Shown here piece by piece: positions 1-11,396 of a stretch of DNA of 64,000 bases. Within the stretch, counting starts at the first letter, position 1, and every line of letters begins with the position of its first letter. Location of the stretch: the NCBI RefSeq assembly GCF_052857255.1, contig NC_135504.1, positions 133,908,929-133,972,928 of the forward strand. The letters are read 5' to 3'. Source of the DNA: Amblyomma americanum (lineage: Eukaryota; Arthropoda; Arachnida; Ixodida; Ixodidae). The notes beneath the pieces are model-generated. The model was not told where the DNA came from. It made no database searches and was given only the letters and a program-made list of their open reading frames with translations. A program made the position numbers and the translations under genes.

Positions 1-635
1 TGCCGAACAAATGCAGGAGAGGGCGTTTCTTGCGAACTATGTGCGCGCTCCGCTTCACTTCTGTCCCCATCAAAATCCGCGCTTTCCCTTTCCTCATTTC
101 GTGAATACTGAACCGGTGCCGACTTGAGGCGATTTGCGTGTATCCTTATCAAGCGCCGGTTCACGTCTCGGACTCTGAAGTTTACCGGAGAAAGCTTCTC
201 GACAACCTCGCACGGTCCTCTCCACTTCGTCTGGAACTTACGAGCTAGCCCAATCTGCCTTTGGCAGTTTTCAATGTACACGCTGTCCCCCACATTAAAC
301 GGCGCGTCTCTAGCACTGCGATCGTGCACCTCCTTCCTGCGCTTCGCCGCTTTCTTTAAGGCCTCCTTTGCGATGTCCCTCGCCACTTGCAAGCGCGATT
401 CTAGCTCCACCTTATAGTCGTCCAGTGAAGCGTATGGGACACGACGGGGGCCCTCTGGCACTTCACTAGGCTGGTCCGGGTCTCGGCCGTAGAGAAGAAA
501 GAATGGCGATTCGCCCGTGCTCTCGTGTGCTGCGGAATTGTAGGCAAACATTGCATACGGGAGCCACAAGTCCCAGTCCCGCTGGTCGCGCGAAACAAAA
601 TGCGACAGGAACCCGGCCACGGTTTGGTTCAGTCG
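1..635 (-). pseudogene. pol: Integrase C-terminal region, runs off the left edge
   Basis: Past the TAG at 636-638 the same minus-strand frame stays open to the window edge. It encodes the rest of the integrase core, a basic helical segment and an SH3-like C-terminal region with a Trp-Arg-Gly-Pro motif typical of gypsy integrases. Because it lies behind a stop and an upstream frameshift it is probably not expressed from this copy. The 3' LTR would lie beyond position 1. Confidence 0.75.
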
Positions 636-1529
636 CTACACCGCGCCGTTGCAAGCCGGATGGTACGGTGTTGTCTGCTTCTTAGCGATCTTAAGCAGCT
701 CGCAAACTCTCCTCATTAGCTGCGACACGAAGTTCGTTCCCCGATCTGTCAAGAGTTGCCTCGGGGGTCCATGTCGGAGCACGATCTGTTCGACAAATGC
801 TCTTGCAACCGTGTCTGCCTTCTGATCTGGGAGTGCTACCGCTTCCGCGTATTTTGAAAGGTGATCGACAAATACTAAAATGTACTTGTTTCCGGAAGTG
901 GTCGTGGGCAATGGGCCCATTATGTCCATACCTGTCCGCTCGAAGGGAGCCGAAACCTCAGAGAACGGCTGAATTGGAGCTGGTCTTCGTCCCTTGGGTG
1001 TTTTTCTTTCGAGACAGGAATGACACTTCGCACAGTAGTCTCTAACATCCTGTCGCATGCCACTCCAAAAGTACAAACGCTCCACACGCCTGCGTGTCTT
1101 CGCTACGCCAAAATGACCGGCGCATGGCGCATCGTGAAACGCGCGAAGAACCCTTTCTGTCCACGACCGAGGTATGACGACTCTCTCCCAAGGGGTTTTC
1201 TCTAATCTCCCTTTCCTGGTTGGCCTCGTGCGCCGACACAGGGTGCCGTCTTTGTCAATGAAATAACCTAGCTGTTCGGGGTGAGACGGTGCGCCCTCTA
1301 AGCTTTCGATTATTCGCTTCAGGTCAGGATCTTTGCACTGCTCTGTGCGTAATTCGGCGGGGTCGACTACGGGGACAAACTCATCTATAGCTGCCACGGC
1401 AGCTGTGCGGCTGAGTGCATCAGCATTCAGATGTGTCTTTCCTGACTTGTGCTCAACTTCAAAGCAGTATTCCTGCAGGTGTAGATTCCATCTAGCGAGT
1501 CGCGAGCTAGGGTCCCTGACACTCATCAC
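636..1529 (-). pseudogene. pol: Pol continuation: RNase H end and integrase core, frameshifted
   Basis: This frame continues pol after a small indel near 1535-1555. It begins in the RNase H connection with HKSGKTHLNADALSR. The integrase HHCC zinc domain follows (about residues 130-170, CAKCHSCL at its end), then the catalytic core with GMDIMGP and LTDRGTNF. The frame stops at TAG 636-638. Counting 35 residues from the second catalytic Asp lands exactly on this stop, so the nonsense codon replaces the Glu of the D,D-35-E triad. The same frame stays open on the far side of the stop. Confidence 0.9.
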
Positions 1530-3624
1530 CCATTTCAGAGGATGGCAGTGTGACTAGCTTGAATTTGCGGCCGTAAAGGTAGCATCTGAAGTGCTTTACT
1601 GCCCAGACAACGGCGAGGCACTCCCTTTCCGTAGCTCCGTACTTTTGCTCTGTGGGGCTCAGCTGTCGGCTAGCAAAAGCAACGGGATGTTCTTTGCCCT
1701 CGATAACCTGAGATAGCACGGCACCAACTGCGAACTTTGACGCATCTGTGGCCATAACGAAGGCCAAACTAAAATCCGGGTGGCGCAACAGCGGTGCGCT
1801 CATTAGCTTCCTTTTCAGGGCCCCAAAAGCATTCTCCGCGTTTTCGTCCCAGCGAATGGCGACATTTTTGGCTGTTAAGGCGGTGAGCGGCTTAGCGAGC
1901 TTGGCGAACTCCTCTATGTGCCTTCGGTAGTAACCGATCAGGCCGAGAAACTGCCGGACCTGGCGGACGCTAGTCGGGGATGGAAAATCCGAGACACACC
2001 TTAGTTTCTCAGGGTCCGGTCGCACGCCGTCAGCTGAAACAACGTGCCCGAGGTATTTCACCTCGTTTTTGAGGAATTGGCACTTAGAGGGCTTCAGCTT
2101 GAGACCCGCTGCTCTTAGTCGCACCAAAACCTGCTCAATATCGCGCAAATGGTTATCAAAACTGTCACTGTATATGATAATGTCATCCATATACACGAAG
2201 CACAGCCTCCCCAGAAGACCTGCCAGGATAACATCAGCGGTTCTCTGCCAGACAGCAGGGCTGTTGGCCAGACCCATCGGCATTCTTTTCCATTCATAGT
2301 GCCCTGAGGGCGTGTTGAATGCCGTTTTCTCGGCATCTGCCGGATCCATTGCTATCTGCCAGAATCCCGCCGCCATGTCCACTACCGTGAAGTACCTGGC
2401 AGAGCCCAGCTGAGAAAGCGTCTCCTGTATATTGGGGATGGGGTATGGATCGATGCGAGTTACGGCATTTAGTTTGCGGTAGTCCACTACCAATCGATAC
2501 GAGCCATCTGGCTTTTCCACCAATAGTGCTGGTGCTCCCCAGGGTGACTTTGAGTGTTCGACAATGCCGCGATCAATCAGGTCCTGCACCTGCCGCTCCA
2601 TCTCCTCACGTTGGGAGTAAGGAATCCTGTACGCACGCTGGTAAACGGGCGATGAAGTGCCGGTTTCTATCCTGTGCTTTATAACGCCACAGCAGCCCAA
2701 ATCCAGGTTGGACGCGGCGAATACCTCCGAATAGTCGTTCAGCAAACCAGCCAGAGCCTCCCTCTCCCTGGATTTTACGTGAGAAAGATCGAACGACACC
2801 TTTGGAGCAGCCGAAGGACTAGCATGCTCTGCAGTTGCGAGTACCGTATCGGTGGGCTCACGTTGCTCTATCGCAGAGGTGAAGAAAGCCAATGTTTTGT
2901 TCTTGGGAAGGCTCAGTGGCTGCTGGCTACAGTTAACCACCCGTAGGGGCACTCTGTGGGCGTCATTAACTGTCACGAGGCACGCGGCTGCCTTCAGGCC
3001 ATTGCTGAGAGAGTCGACCGGCTCAAGCACTCCCACGGCGCCGCTCTCTACATCTGAAGGCACAAACGCGTACAAAATGTGCTCCGACCGAGGAAGGACG
3101 ACCGCCTCCTCGACCAGCCGGACGGCAACCCGCGAATATACCTTCTCCAATGATCCCACTGTTTGACGGGTGTCAATATCGGTAATGCGAATCTCAGCCC
3201 CTCTCCTGTTCAAAAACGGAACTTTTGAGCCGCCCGCATTAACCTCTTCCTCAGAGAATGAGACTACTACCTTCCCTTTTCTCAAAAAATCCTGCCCTAA
3301 TATACCTGACACTCCGTTTGGCAGAGACACCGTGTCCAGGCATACGTAGCAGGGGTGCTCCAATGCAATTCCGCCGAGAGAGAAGTGTAACCGGTAGAGT
3401 CCACTTATGCCAAGAGGATCCCCCGTTATGCCTACAAATTTGGTTGCCATACCACCAGACGCTTCCAACACCTCGCGGTCCCCCTTCCTTCGAAGCGTGT
3501 TAAAACTGCTCTCCTTAAGCAATGTCACCTTTGACCCCGTATCTATCAACAATTCCATACAACAACCATTTAACTTGCAACGCACAACAGGGCATGCCTC
3601 GTCGGCCACACAAACTACCACCAC
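1507..3624 (-). CDS. pol: Pol polyprotein: protease, reverse transcriptase, RNase H
   Basis: This 705-residue frame carries an aspartic protease with LLIDTGSKVTLL near residue 25 and the flap-side motif ILGQDF near 113. The reverse transcriptase follows, with VVDYRKLNAVT in the fingers and the catalytic YMDD near residue 475. RNase H begins near residue 620 with the catalytic ATDASKFAVGAV. The frame is open upstream of its nominal GTG back to the slippery site, so it is probably made only as a Gag-Pol fusion. It ends prematurely after the motif KFKLVT in RNase H, where a frameshift moves the rest of the gene into another frame. All visible catalytic residues are present. Confidence 0.92.
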   Translation of the reverse strand: MVVVCVADEACPVVRCKLNGCCMELLIDTGSKVTLLKESSFNTLRRKGDREVLEASGGMATKFVGITGDPLGISGLYRLHFSLGGIALEHPCYVCLDTVSLPNGVSGILGQDFLRKGKVVVSFSEEEVNAGGSKVPFLNRRGAEIRITDIDTRQTVGSLEKVYSRVAVRLVEEAVVLPRSEHILYAFVPSDVESGAVGVLEPVDSLSNGLKAAACLVTVNDAHRVPLRVVNCSQQPLSLPKNKTLAFFTSAIEQREPTDTVLATAEHASPSAAPKVSFDLSHVKSREREALAGLLNDYSEVFAASNLDLGCCGVIKHRIETGTSSPVYQRAYRIPYSQREEMERQVQDLIDRGIVEHSKSPWGAPALLVEKPDGSYRLVVDYRKLNAVTRIDPYPIPNIQETLSQLGSARYFTVVDMAAGFWQIAMDPADAEKTAFNTPSGHYEWKRMPMGLANSPAVWQRTADVILAGLLGRLCFVYMDDIIIYSDSFDNHLRDIEQVLVRLRAAGLKLKPSKCQFLKNEVKYLGHVVSADGVRPDPEKLRCVSDFPSPTSVRQVRQFLGLIGYYRRHIEEFAKLAKPLTALTAKNVAIRWDENAENAFGALKRKLMSAPLLRHPDFSLAFVMATDASKFAVGAVLSQVIEGKEHPVAFASRQLSPTEQKYGATERECLAVVWAVKHFRCYLYGRKFKLVTLPSSEMGDECQGP

Positions 3625-3674
3625 CTCATCATCTACTGCTCCCTCCCCACGCTCCTCAGGCTGGGGAGGACTAA

Positions 3675-4673
3675 CTAGTTTTTTGACTCGGTATCTGCAG
3701 CCCCGCTGTAGGCTTGCTTAGGGCGTGTCTCGCCTGCTTCTCTTTGTGGCTCCCCACGGCGCACGTTTTGGCAGAACCTGGCGATGTGTCCGCGACCCTG
3801 GCAAGCGAAGCATACGATTTCTTCAAAATCTCGCATACCGCGCCTGTAGCTTTGTGGCGGTCTCCGGTTTCCAGCGAATGGGCGCTGTTGAGCGCGCGCT
3901 TCAACCTGGCGTTCTACCTGCTGAGTTAGCAGCTGTTCCAAGCGATCTAACCGCTCTGTCAAGAGAGCAACCTCAGGGTTGAGCACCGCTCTCTCTATGA
4001 CGCGTACTCTCGCTGCGGCTGTCGTTAACGCCTCATTTCGTTCCTCATCCAATGCGGCCTCCACGGCTTGGTCGAAATTGCTCGGCTTGCGCGAGAGCAC
4101 GAACCGGCGCACGGGGTCTTGCAGACCAGCCACGAACAAAGCGGTCATTTCCTCTTTAAGTATATCCTCCGCGTATTTCTTCCTTAGCTGGTCTCCTTCC
4201 TCCTCCCTGCTTAACGTATCGCGTGCTAGGCGCTGAAGCCGCGACGCAAATGTTCGCACGTCCTCCCCTACCATCTGTCCGGCGTCACGGAACCTCTGTA
4301 CCCGCACGTGACGTGGTTCAGTGTCGAAATGCTCAAACGCGAGCTTCTTAAATTCCGCAAATGATTTTGTGGATTTTACTTTTTCGTCTCGCCAGGCAAA
4401 ATCATGAGCAGCTCCTGCCATCTTACACCTCGCCATTCCCAGCATTTGAGCATCGGACCATCCCCCCATTTTCCCAATCTCTTCTAGCATGGAAAAGAAA
4501 TCGCAGATTGGAACCCCTGTCTTATCTCCCGTAAACGTCGGAATGACGCTTCCTAATGCCAGCATGCTTGCTCCGAGCGACGGCTGTGGAGTGGGAGCTC
4601 CCTCAGATACAGTCATTTTTTTTTTCAAGCCCTCCAGTGCCTCAAGCCTCTCAAATGGGGGTAAAAGTCCCAC
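3675..4673 (-). CDS. gag: Gag polyprotein of the left gypsy element
   Basis: This intact frame encodes a nucleocapsid-type Gag that would package element RNA in virus-like particles. The middle contains a retrotransposon-gag-like helical region rich in Arg and Glu (residues about 60-200), and near residue 289 there is a CCHC zinc knuckle, CFACQGRGHIARFC. The frame opens with a GTG at 4673; the first ATG is at 4616, just 5' of an A-rich lysine stretch, so the real start is uncertain and the ATG form would have 313 residues. The stop TAG at 3675-3677 directly follows a slippery heptamer, which links gag to pol in the -1 frame. Confidence 0.88.
   Translation of the reverse strand: MGLLPPFERLEALEGLKKKMTVSEGAPTPQPSLGASMLALGSVIPTFTGDKTGVPICDFFSMLEEIGKMGGWSDAQMLGMARCKMAGAAHDFAWRDEKVKSTKSFAEFKKLAFEHFDTEPRHVRVQRFRDAGQMVGEDVRTFASRLQRLARDTLSREEEGDQLRKKYAEDILKEEMTALFVAGLQDPVRRFVLSRKPSNFDQAVEAALDEERNEALTTAAARVRVIERAVLNPEVALLTERLDRLEQLLTQQVERQVEARAQQRPFAGNRRPPQSYRRGMRDFEEIVCFACQGRGHIARFCQNVRRGEPQREAGETRPKQAYSGAADTESKN
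3678..3684 (-). promoter_or_regulatory. A AAA AAC slippery site for -1 frameshifting
   Basis: The minus strand reads TCA AAA AAC TAG in the gag frame, so the heptamer A AAA AAC sits in the correct phase immediately before the gag stop. The -1 frame from here is open through to the protease. This is the classical X XXY YYZ arrangement used by several retroviruses and some LTR elements. A downstream stem-loop was not worked out. Confidence 0.72.
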
Positions 4674-4750
4674 AATCAGTCCCGTGATTCCCTTTTGATT
4701 ACAATTTTGAAGTCATGAATGTCACAGCATTCAGAGAACATTTGCTTTTG

Positions 4751-4770
4751 AGACCCCACTACTGACACCA
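4751..4770 (-). other. Primer-binding site, tRNA-Leu-like
   Basis: The minus strand reads TGGTGTCAGTAGTGGGGTCT directly after the LTR end. It begins with TGG, the complement of tRNA CCA, and resembles the complement of the 3' end of a tRNA-Leu. It supports both the LTR boundary at 4772 and the element's orientation. Confidence 0.7.
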
Positions 4771-4771
4771 G

Positions 4772-5968
4772 TGGCTTGACCCCCATAATGCGCAGGTCCA
4801 CACGGGACGGAGAGGCAAAGAGACACCGTATGGCTTAGTTTAAACAAACAGATATATTCAATAATTACACATGATTAAGATTATACATCAGAGGCTGGGG
4901 CGTCCGAGCTTACGTGCCGACGACTTCATGGGGGCGATGGAGTGGCTCCGGAGTTGGGCTCGAGCGGTTGCTGGCAGAAGCTGCACGCCGTCGGGCTTCG
5001 GCACTGAAGGCCCTCTTGGCGAACGATGTCGTCCTGAGCGTCCTTGCAGTAGAATTTCAATAGTCGTCCGTTTCTTCGAGGATGGTTCACAAACCCTTCC
5101 TCTAGTGTCGTTCGGCTTGGAAGATGAACAGGAGGCGAGCTTGTAGATGATGACAGCAGAGCATAATTTTACAACATACATATACAGAGAGTTAAACTGG
5201 AAAAAGCAGAACTGAATTTACAAAAGAACAAACTTTGCACTACTTTACTCATCGACCGGGCAGGTTAGTGCCTAAGTAGCATCACATTACATGCTAAGCA
5301 TGGAGCCCCAGCTCAGACTGGACTGCATCCGTTTACATGTGCTTTTAAGCACTTGATTAACAAAGGACTAAGGGCGGTAATTTCCAGTGGCCCGCCCAAA
5401 ACATCAATTCTCCAATCCAAAATAACATGCGAGATGGGGACCACCCCTTGGGTTGGGCTTAGCCTCGACCCCAGAGTCTGTTAACAATACAAACTAAATA
5501 AACAACAAAAACGCCACCACTCTCTCTCAAGTGAGAGTATACACAGGCTCTCTCTTCGGAGCTAATTCACTAGCGCCTGTCTTTCCACATTCTTGGCGAG
5601 TACTGCCTGTCCGCCATGACAGGTGTCCGTCACGGCCCTTCTGGGAATGCGCTTTTGTTCACGAGGCACGGCGGGAAGCTGTGGGTGCCTTCCCGGCGAT
5701 AGCCCACGTCGAAAGGGGAAGGAGGGAAAGAATGATGTCTTCGCGGTAGCGCATAGCGTCGGCTGTGGTACGGCGCGCTCTGGCCCGCTGACAGCTCCCT
5801 TGTCCTGAAATGTGCCCGGAAATTGGGGAGGATAAAGCCTGTTTCCCCGGGGCGGCGGCGGGTCCGGTTATTCTGGTCGTCACTCAAAGAGCATGGCTGG
5901 GTAATTGATGATGCCGCTGTCACGGCGGCGGGTCCCTTCGTTCTGGTCGTCACTCAAGGAATGTCACA
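4772..5968 (-). repeat. Candidate 5' LTR of the left gypsy element
   Basis: On the minus strand the interval starts with TGTGACATTC and ends with GTCAAGCCA, so it has TG...CA ends, and the end lies one base from the primer-binding site. The length would be about 1.2 kb. The U3 side carries a diverged 70 bp tandem duplication (5851-5890 and 5921-5960 are the clearest copies). No second LTR is in the window to compare, so the outer boundary is an inference. Short open frames inside it look like chance. Confidence 0.6.
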
Positions 5969-8900
5969 AAAGCGTCAAGTCTAAGTGGGATCTTCGAGAC
6001 ACACCACATAAACGGTGTTGTGCATATCGCCAGCCACTTCACCTACCCAAGCAGATTCTTTTAAAGAAATGAAAGAAAATACCATTTCTCCAGGTTAAGT
6101 AACAAGCGGTCACGTATGCCTTGCAATCACGAAGTGCTGTGTATAAGCTATGGTTTAGGTAAAGTTAAGTTACTCTTTCTGTCTGAGGCAGGTGTGAATT
6201 CTAGTAGCTGGTTAGCTGTGAGAATGTGAACGTGCAACTCAGGCATAGAAGCTGTCGTGCTCGATAGAGAAAAGGAATAAATAAAGCTGGCTCAGCATTG
6301 CAGATAACGTCGGATTAACGAAATTCATCGAACAAATACACAGGAGATGAAGAAAGCCGCCGAACGATTTCTTTATTATTGACATGAAAATTCTTTCAAA
6401 TGTCAGCAAAACAGTAGCAAACGGTTGGAAACTTTTTATGCTAAGCAATAATTCGAAACGCCTGGCGATGTCCAGCCTACAGCTGGCAAGAAAAATCTGC
6501 AGAGATTGTTTACATCCCCATCATTGCGAAAGCAAGGATTTCTGCTACGCAGAAGACGACAATGGGCGGGCAGTGCCGCGGGACGGAGCGGATAGAAGTT
6601 GGCGAAGACGACGCTCTGCAATGTACAGAGCAAGGGTGCTGTGGAGTTTAATACGAGGCGTGTTCGGTTGTGGCGGTAGCCTCAGTTGTAGCATCACAGG
6701 CTATAACGTAGGACGTTTATGACAGAACAGACTTTCTACCGGACTGGTTTCAGCTCTTGAGGCCGTGTCTATCTTTGCCGCTCTTTTAGTTTTGTTGCCT
6801 TTTATCAAACTAGTGCTGGGCAACCACTAGCTGAGTGCTTAATAAATAATCTGTATATAGCCCCTTTCTATACATGCATAACCTCATGTAGTATGTGCCA
6901 CGATGAAAAAAAAAGCGGTGATCGATATCCACGTAGACTTGCGCAGCGGCCTTTGTTCGCGTCTCCGCGGGCTCTACTCCCATTCTAGGACGTTTTTAAT
7001 TTCCTTTTCTTCAGATTTTTTTCTATGATTGGGACAGAGTGGATAAATATCGGCAAGAGACGGTCTTTCTAGGCTAGGAACCTCCGGATGAGTGCTTTTG
7101 CACTTATACATGCCGACGGAATAATTTTAGACAGCCCAAAAGACAGGTCAAAGTAAGCATGCATTTGTAACAAAGTATCTTAATTCCCTGCTCCTTATGG
7201 GCGATAGAGTTATATATGCTACATTCCTTGTTAATAAAATCTGTTAACGAGGCTGAAAACGAGGCACCTGTGGTTGACTGCAAGCGAAGTTAACTAGTTT
7301 CTTTTAGAGTTGATCGAGCCACGAATAACTTGTCACGTATGATGTAATCGAAACAAACTGCTGATGTAGCCATAACATTTCTTTTTATTTAAAGTTGTAT
7401 AATTTAGATACTAATGAGCGTAGTTCATTACGATGCGGTTGCGTCTGAGCCCTGCCAACCTGAATGTGTTCGGCGGAAAAAGGGAAGACAAATTATTACA
7501 GGCTTCAGTATATTTCAGTTTCTTGCAGGATTGCTATGACTCAGAGTGTCAAAGAAAACTGCTACCAAGAAGTGACATCCATTTGATCAAGAGCCGACCA
7601 AAATTGATAGTTGCAGATGAAATGATTTCATCTGTTAGAATGAAGACACGGAGCGGGTGGTAGGCCCTCGGTGAATATCTACATCTCCAGTAAGCAGCAG
7701 CAAGCAAACCATTAAAAAAAATTGAAATAATTCATAGCAACCGTTTTGATGGCTGGTGGCTCACTGAAAAGGAAACCAGTAAAAAGAAACCGGTTTTCGC
7801 TATTCAGATTTAGTAGGAATCTGAGCACATACTAAACAGTAAGCAGGGACCTGAAAGACATGTAACCAATAACGTTTTAATCTTCTCATGTTTTCCGCTT
7901 CGGTTCTATTTTATATATTAAATGGGCGTGGTATTTTTTTCTCTTTTGTCAGTGTTGCTGCGCGTTTCTTCTAGTTTTCTGGCACGGCTCTGCCTTGAGG
8001 CTCCTACTTTATCACCACCCTTTTCTTTTCTTGAGGCGTCGGGCATTCTCCCGGGCGTTTGCATGGAGCATGCCTCGGTTGCGTCGGTTATCGTTTGTTG
8101 TAATTTATTTTTCTCTTCTTAATGTTTTATTTTCCCCTCAAAAGTGCACCTGGCTGTGGCGGTTAGGGGCCTTCGCATCTGAGCATAAGTTTGACCCAGA
8201 GCTTGTGCTCATGTTGATTCGTATCTGCTGAGCTGCTGTTTTTCGTTAATCGTCCCTGACTCCTGCGTGTTTTATGGAAAAGTCTTGCAATAATGGAAGT
8301 TGGAGGTGCATGTCGGTTGTCTATAGTCTTCACTGAAGCATGTCTCTCTACGGTGACGAAGCTATAGCACGCGAAGATTAAAATCTAGCATGTCTTCTAG
8401 AACTCTTCGAGGACAAGTGGTAATTCAGGAAGAGTTTTGTTGGGGTTCAAGCCACAGACTTGCAACTTGGTCCTAAGTCTTACTTGGTTGTCTGGGCTAG
8501 TTTAGTGAACTCACAAAAAATTATTCGGTGATCCTAAACATCTTCCTGGAAATCAACGTCGAAGGCGCAGCTAGGGTGTCTTCATCGGTCGAAGGGAGGC
8601 AATTTTCCAATATTTTTTCCATTCTAAGAAAATAAGAATGGTTGGCTGGGGCGCACGAACATGTGCATGGAACAATAATGAGAGAAGTGTTAACAACTTA
8701 TAAAACCACGCTAACATGGCCGAGAGGTGAGACCCCATCGCTTTGTTTCCCTGCGCTGACTGCGCCCCCGAGCTGAATTATCGTGGAAGCAGGAAGCGTT
8801 TGTGACGTCTGAACAACGTACCCTCGAGATTGCTGGAATTTTTGCTCTGTGAATTCCGCATAGCTAAGAAGAAAGGCTGCAATGCATAACGAGGTACCTT

Positions 8901-10447
8901 TAAATGGCAGAACAGAGGTGGTGGAGGAGTGTTTCCTAACCGGCTCCGTGGAGAAAGCACTTTTGCACATTCAGTTGCAATCCCTTGACGTCGCGTTGTT
9001 TAGACCGGTGGAAAGTCTTCCTGAAAGCGAATGTGCACTCGGAACCGAGCTGAGCAATGTTAAAACAAGGATACAGACTTGTTATCTTGTTAGGTTAGGA
9101 TTTATGCAAGAAAATGCGGCGTTTAAAAAAAAAAAGGAAAGGATTGGTCGCGTCACGTGTGTGTACACAGGTTGACTCATTCTCATGCGCTGGTGTGTAA
9201 CAGAGTGGCTTCCTGGCTAACAAAATTGGAAGTGTGTCGCCGTGCATGGAAGCGTGACTTTCTGGAAGACAACCGATTCATCAAGCATAAAATACGTCTT
9301 TTTTATGCGGGCATGACCTAATATCGGATCGAAATGGTCGTGTTTCCTCGAGGTGTCGGCGTTGGAAGAAAACCGCGTCCCTGGTGGTGTTTGCGGCTGG
9401 GCGGGCAACTTAATTTAGGCCGGCCTCGGTCAATCGAACACGCTAATTCTTTTAGATAATTATGCCCGCATCTGTACAGTTAGTGCAGCGGCACTAAAAT
9501 CAACTTTTGCCACTTTAACAGAAGGATCACCGTTGCTGCTTTGGCAGGCTTTCTCGCTTAGCAGTGCTGGCCCTCGTTGATGACATTCAGTTTTTGCATT
9601 GAGCAATAACGCACATCCCTTTTTTGCTTTATGTACCTCCAGCTGAGCGTCGACGCGTCGCGGCGCTCTCTGGCTTGCAAATTTTGTCGAAGAAAGCGTC
9701 CCAGTCTTACAGCGTTCCGATATTTCTTTATTTTTTTAATAATGACCGTAATGATCTTCCGAATACAGTTCTAGCGCATAAAATCACCTAGCTCCCACAG
9801 TGAACAGAATGAAGCGAAACACTCCGAAATTCGTTTGAAGGTACTAAAAAAAAGTAAGCTTTGCAACCAAGAGCGCAGAGAGGGATTGTGACCGACGTTG
9901 CCAAAAACGGGCATTCATTGTTTCCGTACGCTTCATACCACTGAGCCAGAGCCGTGGCATCCCGCGCTATGATAAGTGCTTGTTGGTAGGAGTTACCTAT
10001 ATTGTCGTCATCGTCATCGTCATCTTTCATCGCTTCGTTCTCTGGTTCGCAGGGGCCGTGCAGTGAAAGCGTACGAGTGATCAACAATAAAGTAAGACTC
10101 GTCTTTGTCACCCACAGCACCTTTTATGTAGCCGTAAAAAAAAGGCCAGAAGCGAACCATTTCATGTGTGACGTGCATACTTGCAGTAGATTTAAGAGCG
10201 TTAGCTTTTACTCATCACGTTTCTCGATTTCTTAGGAAATTTTCTAAGTCCGAGGAATTCAAGATGGCAGCCTTCACAGTAAATCAATTTTGCAATTCGT
10301 TTTACGATTGACCGGCAACATCATGAGTAAATCGAATTGGTGATTGATTGTTTACGTCAATTACAAATGCAGGATGTCAAATTTATATTTCTATTGGTGT
10401 CCCCTCACTTTAATCTCATTCATATCAATTCTAGTAAACCACACATC
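5969..10447. other. Stretch with no recognisable gene
   Basis: I see no conserved coding motif on either strand here. The open frames present are short, lack domains and look like chance. Composition is moderately AT-rich with short A and T runs. A small TCA/TCG microsatellite lies at about 10002-10024. Old transposon fragments too decayed to recognise by eye could still be present. Confidence 0.6.
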
Positions 10448-10450
10448 TAA

Positions 10451-10924
10451 AGCCCCAACTCGATGCACACATCCTAGGCGTACGGCGGAGCGCCTACGCG
10501 CCCAGCGCCTCGCCGCGGCGGGCGTCGAAAAAAGGCATCCACCTCCATACTCCCTGCGCTGGCGCGTTCCCCCTCTCGAGCCGACCGAAGGAATTTCAAG
10601 CGTGAAGAAAGAGGATTTGGGGGGCGCTGAAAGGAAAACTTAAACCGCGAAGAAAAATTCCAGGAACCTGAAATAGCCTCAAGCCACGAAGAAGTGTCCC
10701 CGAGAGCCCCGGGGTCTTCCTATTGTTGTAAACCCGACCCCGCTTCCGACGCGCGCGCAAGGGCGCGCGCTCAGGTGCGGATATCTGACATGTCCAGATA
10801 TTTGCGCACTGCTCGCGCCTGCGCGCGCGTCGCGCTTTGCGCATGCGCAGACAGGATCCAGCGTACGCCCGTGCGCGTAGGCGCTCCGCCGGTACGCGTA
10901 GGATGTGTCCTTCGATTTGGGGCT
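10451..10924. mobile_element. MITE copy 1, TAA target site
   Basis: The ends are inverted repeats of about 55-60 bp: the left starts AGCCCCAACTCGATGC and the right end reads back as AGCCCCAAATCGAAGG. Both sides are flanked by TAA (10448-10450 and 10925-10927). No protein is encoded, and the 474 bp length fits a miniature inverted-repeat transposable element. A 3 bp TAA or TTA duplication is typical of PIF/Harbinger elements, but that class is inferred from the duplication alone. The sequence is very GC- and CpG-rich compared with its surroundings. Confidence 0.78.
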
Positions 10925-10927
10925 TAA

Positions 10928-11396
10928 AGCGCCAAATCCAAGCGTCCTTCCTTGGGGTACGCGCTCACCGTCGGCGCTCTTGGCGTGCGCCAAAATTGGT
11001 CTGCGCATGCGCACTGCAGAAGACGCCAGCGAGCCTCGGCGAGGCTCGCTATCTGTTCGTGCTAGATATCGGCGTTAGCGCAAGGGCGCTCGCTTAGGCG
11101 TCAGAAGAGGGGTCGGGTCTATAACATTGGGAGGATCGCGGGCATCTCGGTGACTCTTCATGGTTTGAAGCTCTTCCAGGTTTCCCGAAGATTTCTTCGC
11201 GGTTTAAGTTGTCTTTTCTTTGCCCCTCAACACCTTCTCTTCACGGCTTGAAATTCTCTCCCTCGGCTCGAAAGGGGAAGCGAGCCAGCGCCAGGAACAT
11301 GGAGATGCATGCCCCTTTTCGACGTCCGTTCCCGCGTAAACCAAGAGCGCCGACGCTGGACGCGTACGACCAGGAAGGGCCCTTGGAGTTGGCACT
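10928..11396. mobile_element. MITE copy 2, inverted relative to copy 1, sharing its TAA
   Basis: The left end starts AGCGCCAAATCCAAGC and the right end reads back as AGTGCCAACTCCAAGG, with TAA on both sides (10925-10927, shared with copy 1, and 11397-11399). Read in reverse, its interior aligns over several hundred bases with copy 1 at roughly 70-80 percent by eye, including a shared CTTAAACCGCGAAGAA segment. It is therefore a diverged relative inserted in the opposite orientation right at the end of copy 1. Confidence 0.76.

Larger units (their letters stand above)
1..5968 (-). mobile_element. Ty3/gypsy LTR retrotransposon, 3' part off the left edge
   Basis: Read on the minus strand, this interval holds a long LTR, a primer-binding site, gag, protease, reverse transcriptase, RNase H and integrase in the usual Ty3/gypsy order. 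The 3' LTR lies outside the window. Gag and the protease-RT part are intact open frames, but a frameshift near 1540 and an in-frame TAG at 636-638 break the distal pol. The copy is therefore defective yet fairly young compared with the other gypsy copies in the window. The family order is established knowledge; the right boundary at 5968 is inferred from TG/CA ends only. Confidence 0.9.

Noticed and set aside
6384..6722. 112-codon plus-strand frame starting with ATG
   Set aside because: No recognisable domain, no neighbouring exon signals, and no relation to other elements.
10594..11097. Overlapping open frames of 77-111 codons on both strands in the GC-rich region
   Set aside because: They lie inside the MITE pair, are Arg/Ala-rich by composition and have no domain; high GC lowers stop-codon frequency.
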